Assembly: GCF_030532715.1 (NCBI RefSeq)
Contig: NZ_JAUNKO010000001.1
Span: forward strand, 186,001 to 250,000
Reading direction: 5' to 3'
Source of the DNA: Corynebacterium sp.
GTDB taxonomy: Bacteria > Actinomycetota > Actinomycetes > Mycobacteriales > Mycobacteriaceae
DNA length: 64,000 bases
Part shown: in pieces, positions 28,656-38,702 of the stretch
How positions within the stretch are numbered: the stretch's first letter is position 1
Layout: every line of letters starts with the position of its first letter
Translations under genes and position numbers: made by a program
Notes under the pieces: generated by a model
Told to the model about the DNA's origin: nothing
Seen by the model: the letters and a program-made list of their open reading frames with translations, nothing else
Database searches by the model: none

Positions 28656-29663
28656 TCAGGATTTGGTGTGTAGTTTTGGTGCTTGTGCGGTGTTGGTTTC
28701 AGCGCGGTAGATAGCGCGGCGAAGGGTGGTAATCAGGTCCCGGGGTTTATTAAGTAGGCCGTGGGTAATGCGCAAGGGTTCCCAGCCGAGTTCACGCAAC
28801 CGAATCAACACCTTCGCGTCATAGTCGCGCTGAGTACGCTGCAAATGATGGGCCCCGTCATAGAACAAGGCAACCTGGATATCAGGCCAACCAGCATCAA
28901 CAACCGTCAGTAAAGGGGTGCCGTCATCAACAAACGCACCGGAATCATAGATCGGGATCTGCACTCGCAAGTGCTCACGAATCTGCTCAGCGATCAACCG
29001 CAGCACCGTTTCCGGAGGAGACTGCGCACCCGAGCAGGAAAACCGCAGCAGCTTCTTCAGCTGACGGGCACTGAAAATATTACGAGCAATCTCACGCACC
29101 AGCCGGAAATTCAATAGGGTGCACTCACGCAACGCATCAATCAACTGAATGGCGCGAACCTCCCAGGCGGCAAGGTTAGGCACCTGATACACCCACCAAG
29201 AATGCCAACCACGCTGCAGATCAATCAGACAATCCACCAACGCAACCTCCGGGACAACCACCCGCATACTCGGCAAGTCTCGATCGGGTGCCCACACCCT
29301 AGTGCCCGGCCGCAACCTCCGGCGAGTGGCATCCAACACACTATGGCTGCGTTGGAAATTACTAGCCACATGCACAGTGATATGAGCATCATCCACCCAA
29401 CAGGAAAGCCCAGCATAAGCCGCGGCAGCCCAGCCACCAATAACCACATCCGGCGTTTGCGTGACATGAGCACGAGCCCGCACAACAATCGGAGCAACAA
29501 ACCCCAACCGCTGCGGATGAAACCGCAAACCCCACTCCACCTCACGGCCAGCACGACACAATCCCCGCGGCATGGCAAGCCGACGAGTGATGCGCACAAA
29601 GGCGGTATCAAGCAGCTTGGTACGACGACGAAACAAACCCACAGCACCAGCGATACCCCGCAC
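28656..29663 (-). CDS. DUF559-type (Vsr-like) protein
   Basis: The 335-residue protein has a C-terminal domain resembling DUF559, a PD-(D/E)XK endonuclease-like fold. PPETVLRLIAEQ carries the first Glu, LTVVDAGWPDIQ the Asp, then LFYDGAHH and DYDAKVLIRLRELGWEPLRIT. The usual E-x-D/E-G pattern before the His pair is altered to FYDG, so catalysis is uncertain. The N-terminal 200 residues resemble the AbiEi-like/winged-helix half found in many actinobacterial DUF559 proteins. Start GTG 29663 lacks a clear binding site and may be further downstream. Its role is unknown; relatives occur as single genes in actinobacteria. Confidence 0.75.
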   Translation of the reverse strand: MRGIAGAVGLFRRRTKLLDTAFVRITRRLAMPRGLCRAGREVEWGLRFHPQRLGFVAPIVVRARAHVTQTPDVVIGGWAAAAYAGLSCWVDDAHITVHVASNFQRSHSVLDATRRRLRPGTRVWAPDRDLPSMRVVVPEVALVDCLIDLQRGWHSWWVYQVPNLAAWEVRAIQLIDALRECTLLNFRLVREIARNIFSARQLKKLLRFSCSGAQSPPETVLRLIAEQIREHLRVQIPIYDSGAFVDDGTPLLTVVDAGWPDIQVALFYDGAHHLQRTQRDYDAKVLIRLRELGWEPLRITHGLLNKPRDLITTLRRAIYRAETNTAQAPKLHTKS

Positions 29664-29705
29664 ACAACACCAAAACCTAGGGTTTTCTCAAACACACCCC
29701 ACCAA

Positions 29706-29734
29706 CCTGTGGATAACCTCAAACAATCCACAGG
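29706..29734. repeat. Perfect 9-bp inverted repeat containing a DnaA-box match
   Basis: CCTGTGGAT (29706-29714) and ATCCACAGG (29726-29734) are inverted around 11 bases. The first arm with the next two bases reads TGTGGATAA, a perfect reverse complement of the DnaA-box consensus TTATCCACA. It lies upstream of the DUF559 gene. One isolated box does not make an origin. Confidence 0.6.
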
Positions 29735-29822
29735 CACGTCAAATTCAAGCAGCAACAGAGTAGCGCACGGCGAGACGGAGGAGTATAGAGCGACCGCTGT
29801 AGGGAACCGGCGGAAAACAGGG

Positions 29823-30425
29823 TTGCAGGCACGTGGACTACCCAAATTGGAAGTTGGCAACCTCACAAACTCTCACGGTTCACCCAATAGAAACGCGGCA
29901 GCATTTTATTTTAATGGCAACATCACGGACTATAAAATCCCATTTTCCGCAGAATACAGCACAACATATCATTCTTCGTTAAATTGTTTGGACAAACCAA
30001 ACTATGTAGTCCGCTACACCGATGACGATTTGCTTGTGCTGAAAACCGAATTAGTCAATAGCAAGCTGCAGATTGTCGACCGCAGCACAATGCCGCTGCC
30101 AGAAGCTGTGCATGCAGGCCGGAATTATCGCACCAGTGGTAGTAAGTACCATTCAGCAAAGGTCCTGGGCGATAGATTTAAAAGGCGGTCAATCATAATT
30201 GAGGGCGATGCCGCCCTCATAGTTGCCACCTTCCAAGATTTCGAGCAGACACTATCGCTGGCGGATTTGAATAACCCGCAATGTATTTCTCGCCCAAGCC
30301 CAATTAGGTTGCGAAGATATGACGCACCGTCGAACACATTTGGTGATCATCTATTCTCGGCATCGCACATCGTTGTTGATTCGATTTTGCCAATTGAACC
30401 GAACCTCAAGGTGGATTGCGCGTAA
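29823..30425 (+). CDS. Low-GC hypothetical frame, possibly 5'-truncated
   Basis: The frame reads through about 200 codons in a stretch markedly lower in GC than its neighbours, with a normal amino-acid mix (for example NYVVRYTDDDLLVLKTELV). Only TTG codons (29823, 29847) serve as early starts and no ribosome binding site is evident. The upstream continuation overlaps the DUF559 gene on the other strand and is low-complexity Pro/Thr/Asn. No family is recognised. It could be a remnant of an acquired gene that lost its 5' end, or non-coding. Confidence 0.35.
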   Translation: MQARGLPKLEVGNLTNSHGSPNRNAAAFYFNGNITDYKIPFSAEYSTTYHSSLNCLDKPNYVVRYTDDDLLVLKTELVNSKLQIVDRSTMPLPEAVHAGRNYRTSGSKYHSAKVLGDRFKRRSIIIEGDAALIVATFQDFEQTLSLADLNNPQCISRPSPIRLRRYDAPSNTFGDHLFSASHIVVDSILPIEPNLKVDCA

Positions 30426-30434
30426 CCCCAAAAC

Positions 30435-30716
30435 CTAACGCACCTCGAATCGACGCTCGCCTTTGGGTTCACCCCATTGTTCGACAATGGTTTTGACTTT
30501 GCCGGGACGATCATAGGTTGCGGGCTCGAGCGCCCATAGTCGGCGTAGCAGGCTTTCCACTTGTTCTTTGGGCCCTTCGGCCACCACACAGACGCGACCG
30601 TCCATAAGGTTGGTGGCGCTACCAACAAGCCCGAGTTCCATGGCTTGGCTGCGGACCCACCAGCGGAAGCCTACGCCTTGGACATGCCCATGAACCCATG
30701 CCGTCAGCCGGATCAT
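30435..30716 (-). CDS. acyP: Acylphosphatase
   Basis: The 93-residue protein contains VHGHVQGVGFRWWVRSQA, the acylphosphatase active-site signature with the catalytic Arg (GFR), and SATNLMDGRVCVVAEG with the catalytic Asn. It hydrolyses acyl phosphates such as carbamoyl phosphate or 1,3-bisphosphoglycerate. The ATG overlaps the alanine-symporter stop by one base (TAATG). In other actinobacteria acyP sits next to smc; here a low-GC region and DUF559 gene separate them. Confidence 0.95.
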   Translation of the reverse strand: MIRLTAWVHGHVQGVGFRWWVRSQAMELGLVGSATNLMDGRVCVVAEGPKEQVESLLRRLWALEPATYDRPGKVKTIVEQWGEPKGERRFEVR

Positions 30717-32173
30717 TATTGAGAATTCCTTTCGTTTCGGCGTGTCAGCGGATCAGAGCCATCCCAACAGTCCATGGCTTCCCAGCCTTTAATGCCGGGC
30801 AGGTCATCGCGGTTGAATACTGGGTTCACACCCTTGGCGCGCTGTTGGGCGTAGTTGCGCAGGAGGGCGACAGCAACGCCGCCGAGCGGCAACAGGGCGA
30901 GAATGTTGACGGTCGCCATGAGGCTTGCAAACACATCGGCAAGGCTCCACACCAGCGGTACGGTCCCGAGCGCGCCGCCCAGCACGCACAGCGATACCAG
31001 CACGCGATACACGTTAACCCACATGCGATTGTCGGTCATGAATTCGATATTGGTTTCGCCGTAGTAGTAGTTGCCGATGACGGATGAGAAGGCTAGGAAA
31101 ACGATCACCACAGACAGGAAGTAGATACCCCAGGTGCCTACGCTGGCTGCCAGTGAGGATTGGGTGAGCGCCATGCCACCCTCAACGTTGGAAAGGTCGG
31201 GGCGGGACAGCATGATGATGAACGCGGTGACGGTACACACCACGAGGGTGTCAAAGTATACGCCGAGCGTCTGGATAAGCCCCTGCTTTACTGGGTGCGA
31301 GACCGAAGCGGTTGCCGCGGCGTTGGGCACGGAACCCATACCGGCTTCGTTGGAGAACAAGCCGCGCTGCACGCCTTTCATGATTACGGTGCCGAGTGCG
31401 GCGCCTGCAAACTCACGGATGCCAAATGCGTGTTCAAAGATTTCTAGGAACATGCCGGGGACGCGATCGATGTTTACTATCACGACGGCGACGCCGATGA
31501 TGATGTAGGCCACGGCCATGACGGGCACTACGAATTGGGTGACCATGGCCACGCGTTGGATGCCGCCGAAGACGACGAGGCCGGTGACCAACGCAAGCAC
31601 GATGCCGACGACAATTTTGGTGGAGAATGGGTCGCCGCCTACAGAGTGAATGATGCTTTCCGCGATGGAGTTGGATTGCACCGCGTTGAACACGAAACCG
31701 TAGGTGACTGTGATGAGCACCGCGAATAGGATTGCCATGAAGCGCCATTTGAGGACGCGGGACATGTAGTAGGCGGGCCCGCCGCGGTAGGACTGGACGT
31801 CGCGCACTTTGTATGCCTGCGCGAGGGTGGATTCCACGAAGGAAGTGGCACCGCCGATCAGGGCGAGCATCCACATCCAGAAGACGGCGCCGGGGCCGCC
31901 GGTGGCGATCGCCATGGCCACGCCGGCAACGTTGCCGGTGCCTACGCGGGATGCTGCGGAGACGGTAAATGCTTTAAACGCGGAAATGCCTTTTTGCCCG
32001 TCGGGCAGGTCTGAGGGCTTTTCCACCACCGCTTTAAACATGTCGGGCACATATCTGATCTGTACCAAAAGTGTGTACACGCCAAAGTAAATGCCGGTGG
32101 CGGCGAGGAGGACTACGAGGACAATTCCGTATTGCGCATTGAACCAATCAATCGCATCGAGGAGTGCTTTCAT
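30716..32173 (-). CDS. Sodium:alanine/glycine symporter (AGCS family)
   Basis: The 485-residue protein has about ten to eleven membrane spans. It contains family motifs SAASRVGTGNVAGVAMAIATGGPGAVFWMW (residues about 75-103, shown in part) and QRGLFSNEAGMGSVPNAAATA near residue 288, which form the sodium and amino-acid site of AGCS carriers. The start is MKALLDAIDWFN at base 32173; the open frame upstream overlaps mutM and is discarded. It probably imports L- or D-alanine or glycine. It is coupled to acyP downstream and follows mutM by 58 bases. Confidence 0.93.
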   Translation of the reverse strand: MKALLDAIDWFNAQYGIVLVVLLAATGIYFGVYTLLVQIRYVPDMFKAVVEKPSDLPDGQKGISAFKAFTVSAASRVGTGNVAGVAMAIATGGPGAVFWMWMLALIGGATSFVESTLAQAYKVRDVQSYRGGPAYYMSRVLKWRFMAILFAVLITVTYGFVFNAVQSNSIAESIIHSVGGDPFSTKIVVGIVLALVTGLVVFGGIQRVAMVTQFVVPVMAVAYIIIGVAVVIVNIDRVPGMFLEIFEHAFGIREFAGAALGTVIMKGVQRGLFSNEAGMGSVPNAAATASVSHPVKQGLIQTLGVYFDTLVVCTVTAFIIMLSRPDLSNVEGGMALTQSSLAASVGTWGIYFLSVVIVFLAFSSVIGNYYYGETNIEFMTDNRMWVNVYRVLVSLCVLGGALGTVPLVWSLADVFASLMATVNILALLPLGGVAVALLRNYAQQRAKGVNPVFNRDDLPGIKGWEAMDCWDGSDPLTRRNERNSQ

Positions 32174-32231
32174 ATCCAGCAATCTACCGTGTTTGACGGA
32201 AATTTTGTTAGCTTCTACACATAGTCGGCCT

Positions 32232-33065
32232 CTAGTGACGTCGCTGACACTGCGGGCAAAAGTGACTTCCTCGGTTTGCGAATTCCTCGCGTTGTATTTC
32301 GGTACCGCAACGTGAACATGGTTTACCGTGTTGCCCGTATGCGTGTAGCGAAACGTCAAAGTAGCCGGATTCGCCGTTTACATTCACATACAGAGCGTCG
32401 AACGACGTCCCGCCCTGGGCCAATGCGCGTCGCATCACGGACTGCCCGTGCCCCAGCAATTCCACGATGCGTTCCAGGCGCAGCCGATGTGCTAATTGTC
32501 GGCCGTGTATTCGAGCTGCCCATAGCATTTCGTCGGCATAAATGTTCCCTATCCCGCTGACAATTTCTTGGGCCAGCAAAATGCGCTTTATTTCGGTGCG
32601 TTTGCTCTTGATCACACCCGCCAGCGCTTCCAAATCCAAGTCCGGATCCAGCAGGTCGCGCGCGATATGCGCCGCAGGGGCGGGCACCATGACCCCGTGG
32701 GATGGCTCCATGGTTACCGCCCACCAGTAGCCAAAGGTTCGCTGGTCCACGAACCATAGCTCGTGGTCGTCATCGAGCACCGCTCGCGCACGCAAATGTT
32801 TGTGCGGTTCCGTGCCGCGATCTTTGATGAGCATTTGCCCGCTCATCCCCAAATGCACCAATAAGGCGGTGCCGTCGTCGAGGCACAGCCAGAGGAATTT
32901 GCCGCGGCGTTCCACGGCGTCGATACGCCGCCCCCACACGTGGGAAAGGTCGGGGTTGTGGCGGACGGCGCGCGGATGCAAGGCTTCGGCGGCGACAATG
33001 GTGCGCCCCCGAACATGTTGGTCGAGCCCGCGCCGCACCACCTCCACCTCGGGAAGCTCAGGCAT
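32232..33065 (-). CDS. mutM: Formamidopyrimidine-DNA glycosylase (Fpg/MutM)
   Basis: The 277-residue enzyme starts MPELPEVEVVRRGLDQHV with the catalytic Pro2 and Glu3. It has the conserved Lys region RGKFLWLCLDDG, QEIVSGIGNIYADEMLW of the helix-two-turn-helix, and a C-terminal zinc finger CSRCGTEI...HFCPQCQ. It excises 8-oxoguanine and FaPy lesions. The frame upstream of this start overlaps rnc and is not used. The gene overlaps the rnc end by eight bases. Confidence 0.97.
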   Translation of the reverse strand: MPELPEVEVVRRGLDQHVRGRTIVAAEALHPRAVRHNPDLSHVWGRRIDAVERRGKFLWLCLDDGTALLVHLGMSGQMLIKDRGTEPHKHLRARAVLDDDHELWFVDQRTFGYWWAVTMEPSHGVMVPAPAAHIARDLLDPDLDLEALAGVIKSKRTEIKRILLAQEIVSGIGNIYADEMLWAARIHGRQLAHRLRLERIVELLGHGQSVMRRALAQGGTSFDALYVNVNGESGYFDVSLHAYGQHGKPCSRCGTEIQREEFANRGSHFCPQCQRRH

Positions 33066-33825
33066 CCTTGGTGAGCGCCTCCCAGTCGACGGTGCCTTGC
33101 AGCGCAAGGTAGGCCTGATGTGCTGCCTGCTGTTCCGCAAGCTTTTTTGCGGTGCCTTCGCCGCGGCCAAGCACGTGCCCATGCACGGAAGCGGTGGCCT
33201 CAAAGTGCCGCTGGTGGTCTGGGCCGGACGAAGTGGTCGCATACACGGCCATGGGCAAGCCACGCTCCGCAAGCCGTTCCTGCAGGGAGGTTTTCCAGTC
33301 CGCGTTGATGCCTTTGGACGATGCGGTCTTCAGCTTGTCGCCGTATAACCGCAGGATCACATCCCGCGTCGCATGGAAACCGTGCTCAAGGTAGATCGCG
33401 CCGAGAACCGCCTCCATGGTGTCCGCCAGAATGGACACCCGATCGCGGCCGCCCATGGACTCCTCACCGATGCCTAGGAGCACGTGGTCGCCAAGGCGGA
33501 TCTCACGCGCCACATCGGACAACCCGTACCGGCTCACCAGGGTTGCGCGCATTTTTGAGATCACGCTTTCCGGGCTTTCCGGGTGCAATTCGAACAGGGC
33601 GCCGGCCACGGACAAGCCCAACACGGCGTCGCCTAGAAATTCGAGGCGTTCGTTGTGGGGCAGGTTACCGTTCTCGTTCGCGATGGAACGGTGCGTCAGC
33701 GCCTGCTTGAGCGCGGTTTCGGAAAGCTGCACCCCGAGGGCGTCGAGAAGCGGGGTGTGATCGACGGCGGCGAAGGCGTTATCAACAGCCTCCTGCCCGG
33801 TGACGCGCCGCTTCTTCCGGCTCAC
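33058..33825 (-). CDS. rnc: Ribonuclease III
   Basis: The 255-residue enzyme has NERLEFLGDAVLGL (residues about 62-75) with the catalytic Glu and Asp, the second metal site DTMEAVLGAIYLEHG near residue 135, and a C-terminal double-stranded RNA-binding domain (KTSLQERLAERGLP to EQQAAHQAYLAL). It processes rRNA precursors and regulatory RNAs. Start GTG 33825 (VSRKKRRVTG) overlaps the stop of the DUF177 gene (GTGA). Confidence 0.96.
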   Translation of the reverse strand: MSRKKRRVTGQEAVDNAFAAVDHTPLLDALGVQLSETALKQALTHRSIANENGNLPHNERLEFLGDAVLGLSVAGALFELHPESPESVISKMRATLVSRYGLSDVAREIRLGDHVLLGIGEESMGGRDRVSILADTMEAVLGAIYLEHGFHATRDVILRLYGDKLKTASSKGINADWKTSLQERLAERGLPMAVYATTSSGPDHQRHFEATASVHGHVLGRGEGTAKKLAEQQAAHQAYLALQGTVDWEALTKDA

Positions 33826-34334
33826 AGGAACTTCTCCAACCCCGCCCAACGCGGATCCGGCAAATCGTTTGCCTCGCCAGCAATACCGTGCGGTGGCGGC
33901 ACCTCGCTGGCTTCGCAATCACCCTCGCAGGTGGGACTAAACGGAAGTTCCAACCCTGCGACGTCGACGACGCTTTGGAATAGGTCGAGTGTGTCGCCAA
34001 CCATGCTAGGCACGTCGTCTTCCTCGGATTCCTCGCCCTGAATGAACGACTCAGACGCGGAAAACACCTCGTGCACGCGGAACTCACGGGTTGGGTTCAG
34101 GGGGGCCAAGCAACGCGCGCACTGGCCCGACAGCGGCGCGCGTACAACAGCATCAACCATCACACCCTCGCCGAGCGGGGTGAGCGTGGCATCAACAATA
34201 ACTTCGGTGCCGGGCTCGATGGCGATCATCGGCAAGCCGATTCGCTCTGGGCACGGGCCCGACTGGGTAACACGCTCCGGCATTCCGGAGCCACGCACAA
34301 TCGCGGCGCAATCAAAAACAAATGGTGAACTCAT
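33822..34334 (-). CDS. DUF177/YceD-family protein
   Basis: This 170-residue protein has the family Cys pattern APLSGQCARCLAPL and an acidic ESEEDD stretch before DLFQSVVDVAGLELPFSPTCEGDCEA. DUF177 (YceD) proteins are conserved next to rpmF and rnc; in E. coli YceD is implicated in 23S rRNA metabolism. Here rpmF is not adjacent. It is coupled with rnc. Confidence 0.9.
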   Translation of the reverse strand: MSSPFVFDCAAIVRGSGMPERVTQSGPCPERIGLPMIAIEPGTEVIVDATLTPLGEGVMVDAVVRAPLSGQCARCLAPLNPTREFRVHEVFSASESFIQGEESEEDDVPSMVGDTLDLFQSVVDVAGLELPFSPTCEGDCEASEVPPPHGIAGEANDLPDPRWAGLEKFL

Positions 34335-34374
34335 GGCGTGACCAGCCTACCCGCTCCGACCGGCAAATACCCCA

Positions 34375-35145
34375 CTAGTCCTCGTACGAGCGCGAGTCTT
34401 TACGGTCCGTACCCCGCTCCCACGATCGCTCGTGCGAGGAGGCACTACGCTCGCGACCCGTCGCACCCGCACCCCGCCGCAACGCCGACCGGTCGCGCCC
34501 CACGGAACGCAGGGCGGCGGACAGCATTTCCTCGAACTCGGCGAGCTTGCCGTCAACAAACGTATCGCATTCCTGCCGCAGCCGGTTGGACTCCCCATGT
34601 GCGGCGTCCACAATGCGGTGTGCCTCCTCGTCCGCCCGGCGCACCACCTCCGCCTCGCTGACCAGCCGGTGCTGCTCAGCCAAGCCCTCATCAACGCTGC
34701 GCTGATATGCCTCGTTGCCTTTCTGCACCAACCGCTCCGCGTCGGCGGTGGCACGAGCAACCGTATCGTCCGCGGAACGGCGCGCCTCACTGACCATCCG
34801 CTCCGAATCATCTTGGGCCTTAGCCACCAATGCGTTCGCCCGGTTTTCGGCGTCCGCAACCATATGCTCCGCCTCTTCGCGTGCACGTGCGATGAGCGAG
34901 TCCGCCTCGGCCTCCGCCTCATCCACCAATTGGCGCGCGTGGTCCTCGGCATCATGCACAATCGAATCCGCCTTATCGAGGACATCTTGCGCATCGTCGA
35001 TCTCCACGGGGAGCGCGTTGCGCAGATCGTCCAGCAGGGTAAGCACCTCATTGCGAGGCACCATACAATTCGCAGTCATGGGGACGCCGTACGCCTGGTC
35101 GACTGTCTGAACGAGCTCATCAAGGGCTTCAAAAACGCGGTACAT
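34375..35145 (-). CDS. DivIVA-like coiled-coil protein (SepIVA type)
   Basis: The 256-residue protein starts MYRVFEALDELVQTVDQAYG (base 35145), the DivIVA-like N-terminal membrane-binding region, followed by a GVPMTANCMVPRNEVLTLLDDLRNALP motif (shown as VPRNEVLTLLDD). Residues 60-220 are a nearly continuous Ala/Glu/Asp/Arg heptad coiled coil, and the tail is Ser/Arg-rich. In Mycobacterium the gene at the same place (upstream of DUF177-rnc-fpg) encodes SepIVA, a septation regulator at the cell tip. Position and length support the same role. The upstream open frame of 19 codons is not used. Confidence 0.88.
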   Translation of the reverse strand: MYRVFEALDELVQTVDQAYGVPMTANCMVPRNEVLTLLDDLRNALPVEIDDAQDVLDKADSIVHDAEDHARQLVDEAEAEADSLIARAREEAEHMVADAENRANALVAKAQDDSERMVSEARRSADDTVARATADAERLVQKGNEAYQRSVDEGLAEQHRLVSEAEVVRRADEEAHRIVDAAHGESNRLRQECDTFVDGKLAEFEEMLSAALRSVGRDRSALRRGAGATGRERSASSHERSWERGTDRKDSRSYED

Positions 35146-35256
35146 AGCGTCCAAGATTACCGCCCTGACCACGGTACACGCGGGAGGCTCGCCCACCACC
35201 AACCGCGAATCATTTCAAAAACTCGTTCGCGTGCACGACCGGCGGCGCCAAACGGC

Positions 35257-35287
35257 AAAAGCGCCCAGGAAAAACTCCCTGGGCGCT
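35257..35287 (-). terminator. gdhA terminator
   Basis: AGCGCCCAGG (35260-35269) and CCTGGGCGCT (35278-35287) form a 10-bp stem with an 8-base loop. On the reverse strand the second arm is followed by TTTT. It lies 17 bases past the gdhA stop. Confidence 0.8.
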
Positions 35288-35304
35288 CGCTGGCAGTGCG
35301 AGGG

Positions 35305-36714
<1,410 letters not shown>

Positions 36715-36796
36715 CTAGGCGGCTCTTATCACTGATCGCGGTAATGTACGGTTCGGACCGACTCCAAGTTTCAATGGCTCGACAGGTATTTGCAAA

Positions 36797-37837
36797 TTAC
36801 GAAGTTGTGCTGTAGGTCACAGCTTGGCGGCGGCGTTCCGGCGGCTGGAGTTTTTGCAGCTTATCGGCCACCACCAACTCCGGAAGAAACGCGCCCAACG
36901 CAACCTCCGGGCACGGAACCTCCCCCGGACTACCCCCGCTTTGCCAATCGACCAATAGAAAACGGGTCAGCTCCGTCACAGTCGGGTTGTAGGTCATATA
37001 CATGTGCCCGCCCAGGTTCGCCGGGCACAGGTCCTGCTGCACAATATTGCGCGTGCGCTCCCCAAAGATCGGTTGGTTGACCCACTCCGGCATCATCTCA
37101 TCGGTGCGCGTAGACACCGTCACATACGCCGGACCCGGGACAGTTTCCCCGCCCGCGTTCAACTCCTCCATCACCGGAGAACCTTCCCTTAAGTCCACCA
37201 ACGCGGGCGCGACGAGTTGCGCATCCTCGGCGGATTCCACCAGCCCCGGCACATGGTTTGCCAGCGACACCGTACCGTACAGGTTGCCGCCGCGCGTCGG
37301 GGACGCCAACCCGATCCACGCGTGTGTGTGGTGGCCGTGATCGATTTTGTTCACCCACCAACGCGCCACCGTCGCCCCTTGGGAAAAGCCGACGAGCTGC
37401 ACTTTTTCCGCCCCCGAGGTGGCGCGCGCGGCGCGGATAAGTTCGTCGAGTTGGCGTGCGGAATCCTCGAGTTTGCCCCAGCCGAACCGCCCATCCTTGC
37501 CCTCGCCGTAATCCAAGCCGTAGGCACACCAGCCATCGCGTGCAATTTCGGCGCCGAGTTTGGAATAATCACCATAGAGGCTGGCATCTGTGCCGTGCAC
37601 GAGTATGACCGCGTGCGGGCGCTCAGGTGTGACACGGCATTCCGGATCGTTAACGCCCTCTGGGACCAGCGGTGTCGCACCCGCCGCGATTTGGTTGTGC
37701 CGTGCCTCCCCGCCTTCGCGAGCGGGTGGCGCTACCTGCCCTTGGGGTGGCGGCGCCGCCTGCGCATTGGTTCCAGCACCGCCTACCACGATGAACCCTG
37801 CCACACAACCGACACATAGCTTTTTCAACACAACCAC
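36797..37837 (-). CDS. Secreted alpha/beta-hydrolase (class 2 lipase/esterase)
   Basis: The 346-residue protein has a signal peptide (KKLCVGCVAGFIVVGGAGTN then AQAA). The mature part has HAVILVHGTDAS (oxyanion region), VQLVGFSQGATVARW with the GFSQG nucleophile elbow, and a late His in LGGHMYMTYNP, as in class 2 lipases (PF01674). It probably hydrolyses esters at the cell surface. The start is GTG 37837, with other close GTG/TTG possibilities (37831, 37828). It diverges from a glycerate-kinase-family gene with only 28 bases between the two starts. Confidence 0.88.
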   Translation of the reverse strand: MVVLKKLCVGCVAGFIVVGGAGTNAQAAPPPQGQVAPPAREGGEARHNQIAAGATPLVPEGVNDPECRVTPERPHAVILVHGTDASLYGDYSKLGAEIARDGWCAYGLDYGEGKDGRFGWGKLEDSARQLDELIRAARATSGAEKVQLVGFSQGATVARWWVNKIDHGHHTHAWIGLASPTRGGNLYGTVSLANHVPGLVESAEDAQLVAPALVDLREGSPVMEELNAGGETVPGPAYVTVSTRTDEMMPEWVNQPIFGERTRNIVQQDLCPANLGGHMYMTYNPTVTELTRFLLVDWQSGGSPGEVPCPEVALGAFLPELVVADKLQKLQPPERRRQAVTYSTTS

Positions 37838-37865
37838 TTACTGTAATAGAAAGTAGGTATCAGGT

Positions 37866-38702
37866 TTGCGAACACTCATTATCGCCGAAGGGGTCGGCGG
37901 GCTCAGCCCCCACCAAGTCGGAGCAGAAATCGCCGCGCGGTGCACTAGGGACGAGGTCACGCTTGTTGCCATCACCACCGGCGGTACCGGCACCGCAAGC
38001 TGCTTCAACGGAGAAACCATCGTATTGCCTACCGTTGACCCTGCCGGCGCCCTCACCGAAGCCAGCTACGTGTTCGACCCGGCCACCCAGCAGGCCTACA
38101 TCGACGTTTGCGCACACCCCTGCGACCCAGCCACTTCGGACACCTACGGCACTGGCGTCCTAATTGCCGACGCCGTGGCCCGCGGCGCCAACCGCATCAT
38201 CCTCGCCACTGGGGGTGTGCACACTCGCGATGGCGGCACCGGCATCCTCATCGCGCTCGGGGCGCAGCCGCTGGACGCCGCGGGTCACCCAGTCAAACCC
38301 GGGCAGCAGGGCCTCGCCACCATCGCCAGCATTGACACCGCGCAACTCAACGTTCCGGCTGCCTGTGCCGAATGGGTGCTGCTTATCGACGCCGCGCTGC
38401 AACCCGCAGACCCCGCATTCGCCGAGTTCTGCGACGTGCCCGACGGGTTGGGCATCGGCATGGGCATCTTGTGGCTTTCCAAACTCATGCACCAAGACAC
38501 TGAACATGTGCACATCCTGCCCGGCGCCCAAACCCTCATGGAAACCTTCGGCGTGCCCGAACTGATTAACGCAACCGACCGCGTAGTAGCGGTCACTTCC
38601 CCCGACTCCCCTACCCTAGGCCTCCTCAACGAGTTCGGTGCCACCAACGTGCAAGCCATCGTGGTGGCACCCGGTGAAACCCTAGACCAACACCTTGCCT
38701 AA
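37866..38702 (+). CDS. Glycerate kinase family protein (short)
   Basis: The 278-residue protein starts at TTG 37866. It shows the kinase-2 core YGTGVLIADAVARGANRII, LATGGVHTRDGGTGILIALGA and an ending LLNEFGATNVQAIVVAPGE. Glycerate kinases of this family have about 370-390 residues, so this one is roughly 100 residues shorter and may have a changed substrate. It follows AGTAGG by seven bases. Its stop overlaps the stop of the convergent membrane-protein gene. Reaction in the family: glycerate plus ATP to phosphoglycerate. Confidence 0.75.
   Translation: MRTLIIAEGVGGLSPHQVGAEIAARCTRDEVTLVAITTGGTGTASCFNGETIVLPTVDPAGALTEASYVFDPATQQAYIDVCAHPCDPATSDTYGTGVLIADAVARGANRIILATGGVHTRDGGTGILIALGAQPLDAAGHPVKPGQQGLATIASIDTAQLNVPAACAEWVLLIDAALQPADPAFAEFCDVPDGLGIGMGILWLSKLMHQDTEHVHILPGAQTLMETFGVPELINATDRVVAVTSPDSPTLGLLNEFGATNVQAIVVAPGETLDQHLA

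Noticed and set aside
29202..29822. Upstream extension of the low-GC frame across the DUF559 gene
   Set aside because: It is antisense to the DUF559 coding region and reads as a Pro/Thr/Asn/His-rich shadow frame.
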